10,756 nucleotides of DNA from OMOG01 sp041485845. GTDB taxonomy: Bacteria; Acidobacteriota; Terriglobia; Bryobacterales; Bryobacteraceae. The stretch is from contig JBGPKH010000281.1 of the NCBI GenBank assembly GCA_041485845.1, forward strand, positions 1 through 10,756, in the 5' to 3' direction. The position numbers and the translations under genes are program-made. The notes under the pieces are model-generated. The model did no database searches, was not told the origin of the DNA, and saw nothing but the letters and a program-made list of their open reading frames with translations. Below, in pieces: positions 1 to 5,782 of this stretch (the first letter of the stretch is position 1; the number at the start of each line of letters is the position of its first letter).

Positions 1-736
1 CGTTTCCGTGATTGATCTCCGAAGGCTTGGCCATCTTACCCTCGGGCTTCTTTGCTTTCTTCCCATCGGCCGGTGGATCCACGAACCGCCACATCTCGCC
101 GTCGTCCGTTTTCGCGATTACATCCCGCACCAGCTTGATTCCCAGTGGGTCAATGCGCGATGAAGTTCGCACTCCGCGCACTGCTCCGAGTGCGATAATC
201 TCCGAAACAAGTGACCGCGCGATCTTGGCCGTATTGACTCCGCCGCCCGACTGTGAATCCCAAGTCCCGAACAGCAGTGCCGTTGGTGCGTACTCAAAGA
301 AAGGTGTCGCATTCCAGGCGCGAGCCGACACTAGCCGCTTGCCATTCTCCGACTCCCGGAACAGCTTGCCGCCCCACAGCGAATCCCGTAGGATCGCATC
401 ATGCACCCGGTGCGGCACGGTCAACGACGTAATCATGTCGTGCCCCGGAATGTTCATTTCGAACACTGGCATCGAGACCCGTCCCGACCGAAAGGCCTCC
501 AACAGGACGTCTTCGAACCGGTTAGCCTGGCTCTGCACACTATCGAGGAGGACGGTTTCGACGCTTTGTCCGCCGATCAACCTTTTCTCGAACGCGTACG
601 CTCCTCCCTCATAAGTAGGCGGGAACACCTTGTCCCCTGCACCACCGGCAGGCTGCAATCTCGTCACTGAGCGGATCGCCGTCAACTCTCCCCGGCACCC
701 GCGGTTCAAAATCTGAATCAATTCGTCAGCAGTCAT
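1..736 (-). CDS. csb1: Type I-G CRISPR Cas7 (Csb1, GSU0053 family), 3' end outside window
   Basis: Backbone subunit of the type I-G (formerly I-U) Cascade effector, a RAMP-fold protein that coats the crRNA spacer. I translated 245 codons on the minus strand from ATG 736-734 to the window edge with no stop. Family hallmarks seen: LQPAGGAGDKVFPPTYEGG (residues 27-45), LLDSVQSQANRFE (63-75), a Trp-Gly-Gly-Lys segment (121-124), LLFGTWDSQSGGG (154-166) and PSEINHGN at 238-245. The family is usually about 330-400 residues, so roughly the last third is missing only because of the window edge. The start is well placed: AGGAGA (741-746) lies four bases upstream. The GSU0053 operon order is cas3-csx17-csb1-csb2; here fragments resembling the first two lie upstream on the same strand. 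The reading frame is undamaged in the window, so csb1 itself may still be functional. Confidence 0.93.
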   Translation of the reverse strand, partial: MTADELIQILNRGCRGELTAIRSVTRLQPAGGAGDKVFPPTYEGGAYAFEKRLIGGQSVETVLLDSVQSQANRFEDVLLEAFRSGRVSMPVFEMNIPGHDMITSLTVPHRVHDAILRDSLWGGKLFRESENGKRLVSARAWNATPFFEYAPTALLFGTWDSQSGGGVNTAKIARSLVSEIIALGAVRGVRTSSRIDPLGIKLVRDVIAKTDDGEMWRFVDPPADGKKAKKPEGKMAKPSEINHGN

Positions 737-827
737 GGAATCTCCTGATCAAAGCATGTAGTTCGAGCGGCGCCAGCAGCGCCGCCACGAAGTCAATGTT
801 GCTCAAGTCAGATAATATTCTCTGGCT
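726..827 (-). pseudogene. C-terminal remnant of the gene preceding csb1, possibly csx17/cas8
   Basis: An open stretch of 33 codons on the minus strand ends at TGA 728-726, inside the csb1 start (11-bp overlap ATGACTGCTGA). It reads SQRILSDLSNIDF followed by VAALLAPLELHALIRRFHDC. It has no start codon of its own and is preceded in frame by TAA (830-828). The Ala/Leu-rich helix ending in LHALIRR resembles, from memory, the last helix of type I-G Csx17/Cas8 proteins. The stop/start overlap with csb1 is what an intact csx17-csb1 operon would look like. I infer that this is the surviving 3' tail after a deletion whose left junction lies near 815-840. It is short, so chance or a translated leader remains possible. 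Confidence 0.45.
741..746 (-). promoter_or_regulatory. Shine-Dalgarno site of csb1
   Basis: Read on the minus strand this is AGGAGA, four bases before the csb1 ATG. It fixes the csb1 start. Confidence 0.75.
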
Positions 828-830
828 TTA

Positions 831-1181
831 TGCGTGGAAAGGTGCAAGTGGTCCGATCATAAGATCTGGTCTTGCGCATACGATAGCGTCGCGAAACCCC
901 GGGTAGGCAATCGCGGGTTGGCGTGGGCGTTCTGCGAAAAGGCATATTCCCTCTGCGCCCGCCGTGGTAGATTGGAAGTTGTTAGCGGTGTCCACGACGG
1001 GCACTACCGAGGTCGGCGGCGCTGAGAACGCTTCCGGCCTCGACCTGTTCTTGAGATTCACGACCGAAGGGTATCATGTCTGTCTTATCTTGTCAACTAG
1101 AGATTTTTTTTGTGCCCTTAGGAATGGCAGTACATCGAACGTTATGGACGCTTAGGCCTATGGCGGGACCCCGGCAGCAGT
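831..1181. other. Non-coding stretch between the cas remnants
   Basis: About 350 bp without a recognisable gene. Short open frames exist on both strands, but none shows a start with a ribosome site or a familiar protein motif. It lies where the body of csx17 would be expected in an intact type I-G operon, so it is replacement or decayed DNA. It includes an AT-richer patch around 1070-1120 with a run of eight T (1113-1122 area) and a possible minus-strand promoter, annotated separately. Confidence 0.5.
1068..1096 (-). promoter_or_regulatory. Possible sigma-70 promoter toward csb1
   Basis: On the minus strand TTGACA (1096-1091) is followed after 17 bases by TACCCT (1073-1068), with TGA just before it as an extended -10. 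The -35 is perfect and the -10 poor (three of six). It would start transcripts near 1060 reading into the cas tail and csb1, about 320 bp downstream. Confidence 0.35.
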
Positions 1182-1189
1182 GCTATACT
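1182..1189 (+). promoter_or_regulatory. Extended -10 promoter before the mini-CRISPR
   Basis: TGCTATACT (1181-1189) is an extended -10 element with TATACT matching five of six consensus positions. The -35 region is weak (ATGGCG at 1160-1165, 18-bp spacing). A transcript would start near 1196, inside or just before the first repeat-like element, and run rightward in the orientation in which the repeats end ATTGAAG. Confidence 0.4.
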
Positions 1190-1297
1190 TCAGGTACTCT
1201 GCGATGTGGGCCGCCCCATTGAAGCGATGTCCGGCCTTTCCCGAGGGCGCAATCTTGCGCAATTTCCGCGATCAATTGATCGCGGCCCCATTGAAGG
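1190..1297 (+). CRISPR. Mini-CRISPR: degenerate repeat, 36-nt spacer, full repeat
   Basis: Repeat B (1262-1297, 36 nt) contains the perfect 18-bp palindrome CGCGATCAATTGATCGCG (1267-1284) and ends in GGCCCCATTGAAGG, typical of a hairpin-forming type I repeat with an ATTGAA(G/A)(C/G) handle. Exactly 36 nt upstream of it, an element ending at 1225 shares GCCCCATTGAAG with B but has lost its palindromic half. The spacer is 1226-1261 and itself contains an inverted repeat, GCGCAATCTTGCGC (1247-1260). Repeat 36 plus spacer 36 is the expected geometry. On the minus strand the same DNA is an open frame continuing from the cas3-like stub, which I regard as incidental. No further units follow at the expected spacing. 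Alternative reading: a CRISPR-derived regulatory RNA with pseudo-repeats. Confidence 0.6.
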
Positions 1298-1301
1298 CGG
1301 A

Positions 1302-1318
1302 GAGAGCCACGCGCTCTC
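1302..1318. repeat. Small inverted repeat (6-bp stem)
   Basis: GAGAGC and GCTCTC flank the loop CACGC, immediately right of repeat B. There is no T-tract on either side, so it does not look like a standard intrinsic terminator. Confidence 0.4.
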
Positions 1319-1389
1319 TTCAAACTTTTCCTTTTCGCGTTGGCGCTGCTTGAGCCTTTCGGCCTTGTTGGTCGCCGGATTCTCAGAAC

Positions 1390-1524
1390 CTGCGGAACAG
1401 ATTCCCCCTGCCAGGGAAAGGGCTCGGGGTCGTCAGTCAACGCGCAGTATGACTTTCGGAAGAAATCGATGGAATCCGTCTCCAACATCTCAGCGAAGTC
1501 CTGATCAACCGTAGCATACGTCAT
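1390..1524 (-). pseudogene. Cas3 (type I-G) N-terminal stub
   Basis: Type I-G Cas3 is the helicase-nuclease that degrades the target after Cascade binding; its N-terminus carries a short helical segment ending in a PWQ motif before the Walker A region. Here ATG 1524-1522 opens MTYATVDQDFAEMLETD, then IDFFRKSYCALTDDPEPFPWQ, matching that pattern (FFR..ALTG.EPFPWQ, recalled). After about residue 47 the similarity stops: no Walker A, DEAD or HD motif follows, and the frame runs on through the mini-CRISPR to a stop at 1183. The position upstream of csb1 on the same strand fits the cas3-csx17-csb1 order. I infer a deletion of the body. The right end is clear from the ATG; the left limit is approximate. 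It could be an unrelated small protein. Confidence 0.5.
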
Positions 1525-1526
1525 CC

Positions 1527-1561
1527 TTTTCCGCGATCCCTGATCGCGGCCCCATTTTCTC
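1527..1561 (+). CRISPR. Orphan CRISPR repeat copy next to the cas3 stub start
   Basis: The core TTCCGCGATCCCTGATCGCG (from 1529) followed by GCCCCATT (to 1556) matches repeat B except that the loop AAT is replaced by CC, and the last bases are TTTCT instead of GAAGG. The altered 3' end is what the distal repeat of an array often shows. It ends two bases from the ATG of the cas3-like stub. No spacer-repeat unit continues to the right of it. Confidence 0.6.
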
Positions 1562-1845
1562 GTAACGCACTGAAAATAAATAAGTTCGCCTCTCTACAAT
1601 GTTCCTCGGGAAAACTGACGGAACCTCAGTTCGCGAGTTGAGACTTTATTTTCTCATTGATCCGAAAGCACTTCCCTTCCCCCGCGAGCTCGATCCCGGA
1701 GTCGCCATGCTATGTGTGGAGCTGAGGGGGATACTCTGCCCAAAAACCAGCAGCGTGCCCGACGACCATGCCCATACAGAAACAACCCGAGACCGGCCGG
1801 CCCCAGTCGCCAACCGTTTCCGGCATCCCGCTCAGCCAACAGATT
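1562..1845. other. Intergenic stretch without recognised features
   Basis: An AT-richer start (GAAAATAAATAAG near 1572-1584) is followed by ordinary GC-rich DNA. I see no gene here: the open frames on both strands lack ribosome sites and known motifs. An ATG at 1768 is in frame with the downstream propeller gene, but the 160 residues it would add are Pro-rich translated repeat sequence and the signal peptide lies after them. Confidence 0.5.
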
Positions 1846-2188
1846 TTCACAACTCAAGTCATTGAACCCATTACAGAAACTCAACAAATGGCTTCGTTTT
1901 GTCAAGTGGGCCTCTACCCCAACCCGGCCTCCGTCCCCTTTGCCGCCGGGGCCCAGCCATCGAAATTGGGTTCGTTTCGTCAAGTCTCGGATCCTGTCCC
2001 CTGCCCACCCGCCTGCCCCGGCTGCCGTGCCAAGATTTCCACATCTCAAGCCATTGAACCCTATACCGAAACCCCAGAAATGGCTTCGTTTTGTCAAGTT
2101 GGTTGCCCGCCCCGTCCGCCCAAGTTCTCCACAACGCAAACCATTGCACCCAATACCCTAACTGCGAAATTGGCTTCGTTTCGTCAAA
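1846..2188. repeat. Degenerate repeat cluster, core GGCTTCGTTTYGTCAA
   Basis: Three long units of about 61 bp (1846-1907, 2038-2100, 2128-2188) share CCATTGAACCC-like DNA, then a variable GAAAC segment, then GGCTTCGTTTYGTCAA. A fourth short unit (1961-1985) has only the 3' part, GAAATTGGGTTCGTTTCGTC. Linkers are C-rich and unrelated. The minus strand in one frame gives a repeated peptide (D-E/K-T-K/N-P, then VQW after long units). Both strands are open through much of the cluster, but nothing else suggests a protein. It probably belongs to a dispersed intergenic repeat family of this genome. Confidence 0.75.
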
Positions 2189-2247
2189 ACCCCCAACCCC
2201 CGCCCCCAGAACTTCCCCCCCTGCCATGGGTTAATATTGTTCTATCC

Positions 2248-5200
2248 ATGTCCGTTTTTCGGCCCCTTCTGCTCTTGATTCTCGCCGCCTTCCCTTCCCT
2301 GGCTGCCACCTTCGGAACCGTCGTGGCGCACGCCCAGCCCCTCGCCGATCTGGTGCTCGACGAAGCGCGCCGCCGCATCTACGTCGTCAACACCGCCTCC
2401 AACCAGGTCGAGGTCTACTCCACCACCACCAACCCGCCCCGCCAGACCAACACCATCAGGACCTCCGCCACTCCCCTGGCCCTCGCCATGTCGCGCAACG
2501 GCCGGTCGCTTTACGTGGCCTGCTACGGCGCCTCGGCCCTCGACATTATCGACCTCACTTCCGCCACTTTCTCTTCCCGCTCGGTGACCCTCGCGGCCAG
2601 TCCGCAAGGGGTGGCCGTCGGGTTCAATGAGAAGGTCCTGATCTCCACCATCGGCACCGGCGTCGGCCAGGATGTCCTCATCACCTTCGACCCCACGCTC
2701 GACGTTTCGCACGCCCTGCAAGTCGTGGTCATCGCCCCGCCCGCTCCCTCCGTGCCGGCGCTGCCTCCGCCCAACGGCGCCATGGCACTGGCCAGCCACG
2801 CGCGCCTTCAGGCGTCGCAGGACGGCCGCACCATCATCGGCGTCCACGAGCTGGCCAATAACAGCCGCACCGTCTTCGTCTTCGACGTGATTTCGTCCAC
2901 CGTCCTGGCGAGCCGCAACATCGGCGTGATTTCGCCTGTGGTGGCCGTCTCGCCCGACGGTTCACGCTTCCTCTCCGGACCCACCCTCTTCGAAACCTCG
3001 TCGCTCCTGGTCCTCGCGCAGCAGAGCACCGTCAACTCCCCGCATGTCTTTCCGGGGGGCTCCACCTTTAACAACCAGACCAGCCAGGGCGGCGCCGTAT
3101 TCGCCCAGACCGCACTCGGGCCGCTGCTGATCACCGCCTACAACATCGTCCCCGTCCAGAACCCCGCGGCCCGCTCCAACACCAGCCAACTGCTGTTCAA
3201 CAACCCCAACAACATGCTCATCCAGTTGGGCATTCAGATCCCCGAAACGCTCAGCGGGAAGATGGCGATCACCGCCGACAGCTCCACCATCTATGCCATC
3301 TCGCAGTCCGGTTTCATGGTCCTCCCCATCGGGACGCTGCAGCAATCTCCGCTCGCCATTCCCGATTCCAACGTGGCCCTCCTGGCCTCCGACCAGTGCG
3401 GCGTCAACGCCTCCCAGAACTCCGCGGTGATCCCCGTGCGCAACGCGGGCGGCCGGACTCTCACCGCCACCGTGCAGCTTCTCGCCACCACCGCCACGTC
3501 GGCTACGGTGCGCGTCACTTCGCGGCCATACGGCGGAGACGTCACCGCCCAGTTCAGCGCCGTCGCGGCGCGCACCATCGGGACGGCCGTTCCCGACCAG
3601 CTCCTCATCCAGTCCTCCGAAGCCGTCAACATCGTGCCCAACGTGCGCGTGTTCCAGAACAATCGCAACTCCGAGGCGCGCGGCGCCATCATTCCGATCG
3701 ACAGCGGCGCCACCGCCACCGGACTCACCGACATGGTCGCGGATTCGGCGCGGCAGAGGCTCTACATCGCCAATCCCGGGATGAACCGCGTCGAAGTCTT
3801 CGACATGCAGAAGCAGCAATTCCTCGCGCCCATCGGCGTGGGCCAGTTGCCGCGCTCGCTGGCCTTCGGAAACGACGGCAACACCCTCTACGTGGCCAAC
3901 AGCGGCAGCGAGACCATCGGCATCGTCGATCTGACTCTGGGCGCCGTGACCGGACGCGTCAGTCTTCCGCCGATTCCGTTCAACGCCGCGTTCGGGATCA
4001 TTAGCCCGATCATCCTCGCCTCCAGCCAGCGCGGACCGCAGGTGATCATGTCCGACGGCACCCTGTGGAAGATCGTGGGCCGCACCCTCACACCGCGTAT
4101 CTTGAACACCAATATTCTGGGAAACGCCCGCTCCTTACCGGGACCGCAGACTATGGCGTCCACTCCGGAAGGCGCCTTCGTGCTGGTGCTGGCGGGCAAC
4201 GGCGTCGCGTATCTCTACGATGCCGGCCTCGACGATTTCGTGAGCGCGCGGCAGGTCATTCCCACGCCCATCCAGGGTTACTACGGCCCGATCGCCGCGG
4301 GACCCAACGGCCAATACTATCTGACCAACGACCAGGTGTTGAACCAGGCGCTGACGTCGATCGGCGCCGGCGCCGGAACCACGGGTCCGGTCGGCGGAGG
4401 CGGCTTGCCCACCCCTGGAGGTCCCACCGTGACCGCGCGGCCGGTCTCCGCGGTGGCCGCCGCCGGATCGCAGAGTTTCGCGCGCTTCTCCACGCCGGTA
4501 CGCGCCAATGCCGCGGCCGCGCCCACGGATGCCGGGCTCATCGAGATCGTGGATATCAATACGCAGCGCACCACCGCCACGGCCCTCGGCCTCGAAGGTC
4601 CCCTCGCCGCCCTCACCGGGACCGCGCGCGGCACGGTCAGCGGGCGCACCATGGCGCTCGACCCCTCGGGCGCCAACGCTTACGTGCTGACTGCTTCGGG
4701 ACTCAGCATCATCCCGCTCGCCAACGCCGCCACCGCTCAGAATACGCCCTCGCTGGCAGGCACGCCGGTGGTGAACGCCGCCAACTTCACTACCGCGGTG
4801 GCGCCCGGCGGGCTGATTTCGATCCTGGGCAGGAGCCTTGCCGCCAACGCCGTCTCGTCCGGATCGCCGCTGCCCACCATTCTCGGCGGCACCTGCGTCA
4901 CCTTGAACAACGCGCCCATTCCCCTGCTGGCCACCAGCGCTTCGCAGATCAATGCGCAGTTGCCGCCCACGCTGGCGGCCGGCCGTTATCCCATCGTGGT
5001 GCGCTCCACCGCCAACCAGGCGGCGTCGGCCAGCGCCAACGTGACCGTCGCCAGGTACGCCCCGGCGGTGTTCTTTGATGACCAGGGACCTGTGATCCTG
5101 CACAAGGACGGCGCGCGCGTGAACAAGCAGCATCCCGCCTCGCGCGACGAGCCGCTCACCATCTACGCCACGGGATTGGGCGTTACCACCGGCGGCAGGG

Positions 5201-5463
5201 TCACCGCGGGCCTGCCATCGCCTTCGAGCCCGCTGGCGGTCACCGCGAAGGTGCAGTTGTTCTTCGGCCCTCCGACCCGTAGCGATACCCCGGTCATCGT
5301 GGACTGGAGCGGGCTCCAGCCGGGGACCATCGGTGTCTACCAGATCAATTGCCGGATACCCGGCGTCCACATGAAGGGCGACGCGCTACCGGTTACCTTA
5401 CGGATTGGCGGCGTGAGCAGCCCGACGACCGGCCCTACGGCGGCCGTCGTCTACGTGAATTGA
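2248..5463 (+). CDS. Secreted YVTN-type beta-propeller protein with C-terminal TIGR03437 domain
   Basis: Predicted exported protein of 1071 residues, function unknown. I chose ATG 2248 because it begins a good signal peptide (MSVFRPLLLLILAAFPSLAA, cleavage near residues 20-30), directly followed by a propeller blade. An in-frame ATG at 1768 would put 160 residues of translated repeat DNA before it. Domains: first beta-propeller about 30-330 (RRRIYVVNTASNQVEVYS; SLYVACYGASALDIIDL); a middle region with a beta-sandwich look; second propeller about 490-700 (RLYIANPGMNRVEVFD; TLYVANSGSETIGIVDL); a Gly/Pro linker about 705-731; and the TIGR03437 domain about 838-1071 (VVNAANFTTAVAPGGLISIL, SQINAQLPP) with two cysteines. 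Proteins of this build are numerous in Solibacter-like acidobacteria and are thought to sit outside the cytoplasm, possibly in adhesion or binding. No clear ribosome site; an AT-rich TTAATATTGT lies just upstream. Confidence 0.9.
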   Translation: MSVFRPLLLLILAAFPSLAATFGTVVAHAQPLADLVLDEARRRIYVVNTASNQVEVYSTTTNPPRQTNTIRTSATPLALAMSRNGRSLYVACYGASALDIIDLTSATFSSRSVTLAASPQGVAVGFNEKVLISTIGTGVGQDVLITFDPTLDVSHALQVVVIAPPAPSVPALPPPNGAMALASHARLQASQDGRTIIGVHELANNSRTVFVFDVISSTVLASRNIGVISPVVAVSPDGSRFLSGPTLFETSSLLVLAQQSTVNSPHVFPGGSTFNNQTSQGGAVFAQTALGPLLITAYNIVPVQNPAARSNTSQLLFNNPNNMLIQLGIQIPETLSGKMAITADSSTIYAISQSGFMVLPIGTLQQSPLAIPDSNVALLASDQCGVNASQNSAVIPVRNAGGRTLTATVQLLATTATSATVRVTSRPYGGDVTAQFSAVAARTIGTAVPDQLLIQSSEAVNIVPNVRVFQNNRNSEARGAIIPIDSGATATGLTDMVADSARQRLYIANPGMNRVEVFDMQKQQFLAPIGVGQLPRSLAFGNDGNTLYVANSGSETIGIVDLTLGAVTGRVSLPPIPFNAAFGIISPIILASSQRGPQVIMSDGTLWKIVGRTLTPRILNTNILGNARSLPGPQTMASTPEGAFVLVLAGNGVAYLYDAGLDDFVSARQVIPTPIQGYYGPIAAGPNGQYYLTNDQVLNQALTSIGAGAGTTGPVGGGGLPTPGGPTVTARPVSAVAAAGSQSFARFSTPVRANAAAAPTDAGLIEIVDINTQRTTATALGLEGPLAALTGTARGTVSGRTMALDPSGANAYVLTASGLSIIPLANAATAQNTPSLAGTPVVNAANFTTAVAPGGLISILGRSLAANAVSSGSPLPTILGGTCVTLNNAPIPLLATSASQINAQLPPTLAAGRYPIVVRSTANQAASASANVTVARYAPAVFFDDQGPVILHKDGARVNKQHPASRDEPLTIYATGLGVTTGGRVTAGLPSPSSPLAVTAKVQLFFGPPTRSDTPVIVDWSGLQPGTIGVYQINCRIPGVHMKGDALPVTLRIGGVSSPTTGPTAAVVYVN

Positions 5464-5467
5464 CCGT

Positions 5468-5754
5468 ATGGGTTCGATGCGAATCGCAGCGGTTGGTGTG
5501 GCGGCAATACTGGCGCTGGTGTCTTCCGTCGGCCAGGTAGAGGTCGACTACAAGACCATCTTCGCCAAGGCCGATCTTGCCGGGCTGCGGCACTTTTGCA
5601 TCGAGCGGGACAATGCGGCCGAAGGCGGCGATTCCATGGCGGCCGCCAAGGCCCAGAACCACGATCCGAACCGCGTGCTGGGGCGAACGCCGAAGGCGGC
5701 GATTCCATGGCGGCCGCCAAGGCCAGCTTCCAGGGTTTGATCAAGATGCTGTAG
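5468..5754 (+). pseudogene. Remnant of sugar phosphate isomerase/epimerase C-terminus, frameshifted by duplication
   Basis: The segment VEVDYKTIFAKADLAGLRHF, then CIERDNAAEGGDSMAAAKA, matches the C-terminal end of TIM-barrel (xylose isomerase-like) sugar isomerases, which usually finishes with a short helix. That helix, ASFQGLIKML and stop, is present at 5722-5754 but in another frame. A 36-bp block occurs twice (5618-5653 and 5689-5724), offset 71 bp; removing 71 bp restores one frame of 71 residues. As it stands translation ends at 5740. The first 20 or so residues (MRIAAVGVAAILALVSSVG) resemble a signal peptide rather than the barrel, so most of the enzyme is missing. It starts 5 bp after the propeller gene and ends 28 bp before a full isomerase-like gene. 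A short expressed product cannot be excluded. Confidence 0.65.
5618..5724 (+). repeat. 36-bp direct repeat with 35-bp spacer
   Basis: Identical copies at 5618-5653 and 5689-5724, beginning GCCGAAGGCGGCGATTCC. The 71-bp offset is not a multiple of three and causes the frameshift in the isomerase remnant. The 35 bp between the copies (5654-5688) have no obvious source in the window. Confidence 0.9.
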
Positions 5755-5782
5755 TAGATTATCCACAACGAGAGGACCACAG

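Noticed and set aside
12..614. A 200-residue open frame on the plus strand over the csb1 region.
   Set aside because: It is the antisense shadow of csb1; the minus-strand product matches a known family throughout, and this frame has no motif or ribosome site.
1302..1318. GAGAGC/GCTCTC hairpin as an intrinsic terminator of the mini-CRISPR transcript.
   Set aside because: Short stem and no T-run after it; kept only as an inverted repeat.
1331..1366. A further degenerate CRISPR repeat after repeat B (TTTTCGCG at 1332-1339 at nearly the right spacing).
   Set aside because: Only the first eight or so bases resemble the repeat; the palindrome and the ATTGAAG handle are missing.
1768..2247. A 160-residue N-terminal extension of the propeller protein from ATG 1768.
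   Set aside because: It translates degenerate DNA repeats and C-rich linkers, and a clear signal peptide begins at ATG 2248.
4135..5370. Long minus-strand open frame of 411 residues across the propeller gene.
   Set aside because: High-GC antisense shadow with low-complexity Gly/Arg composition and no domain; the plus strand carries recognised domains over the same span.
5634..5720. NcoI/NotI-like sites (CCATGGCGGCCGC) within the duplicated block suggested a cloning artefact.
   Set aside because: The same bases encode DSMAAAK, which fits the expected family tail, so natural sequence is more likely.
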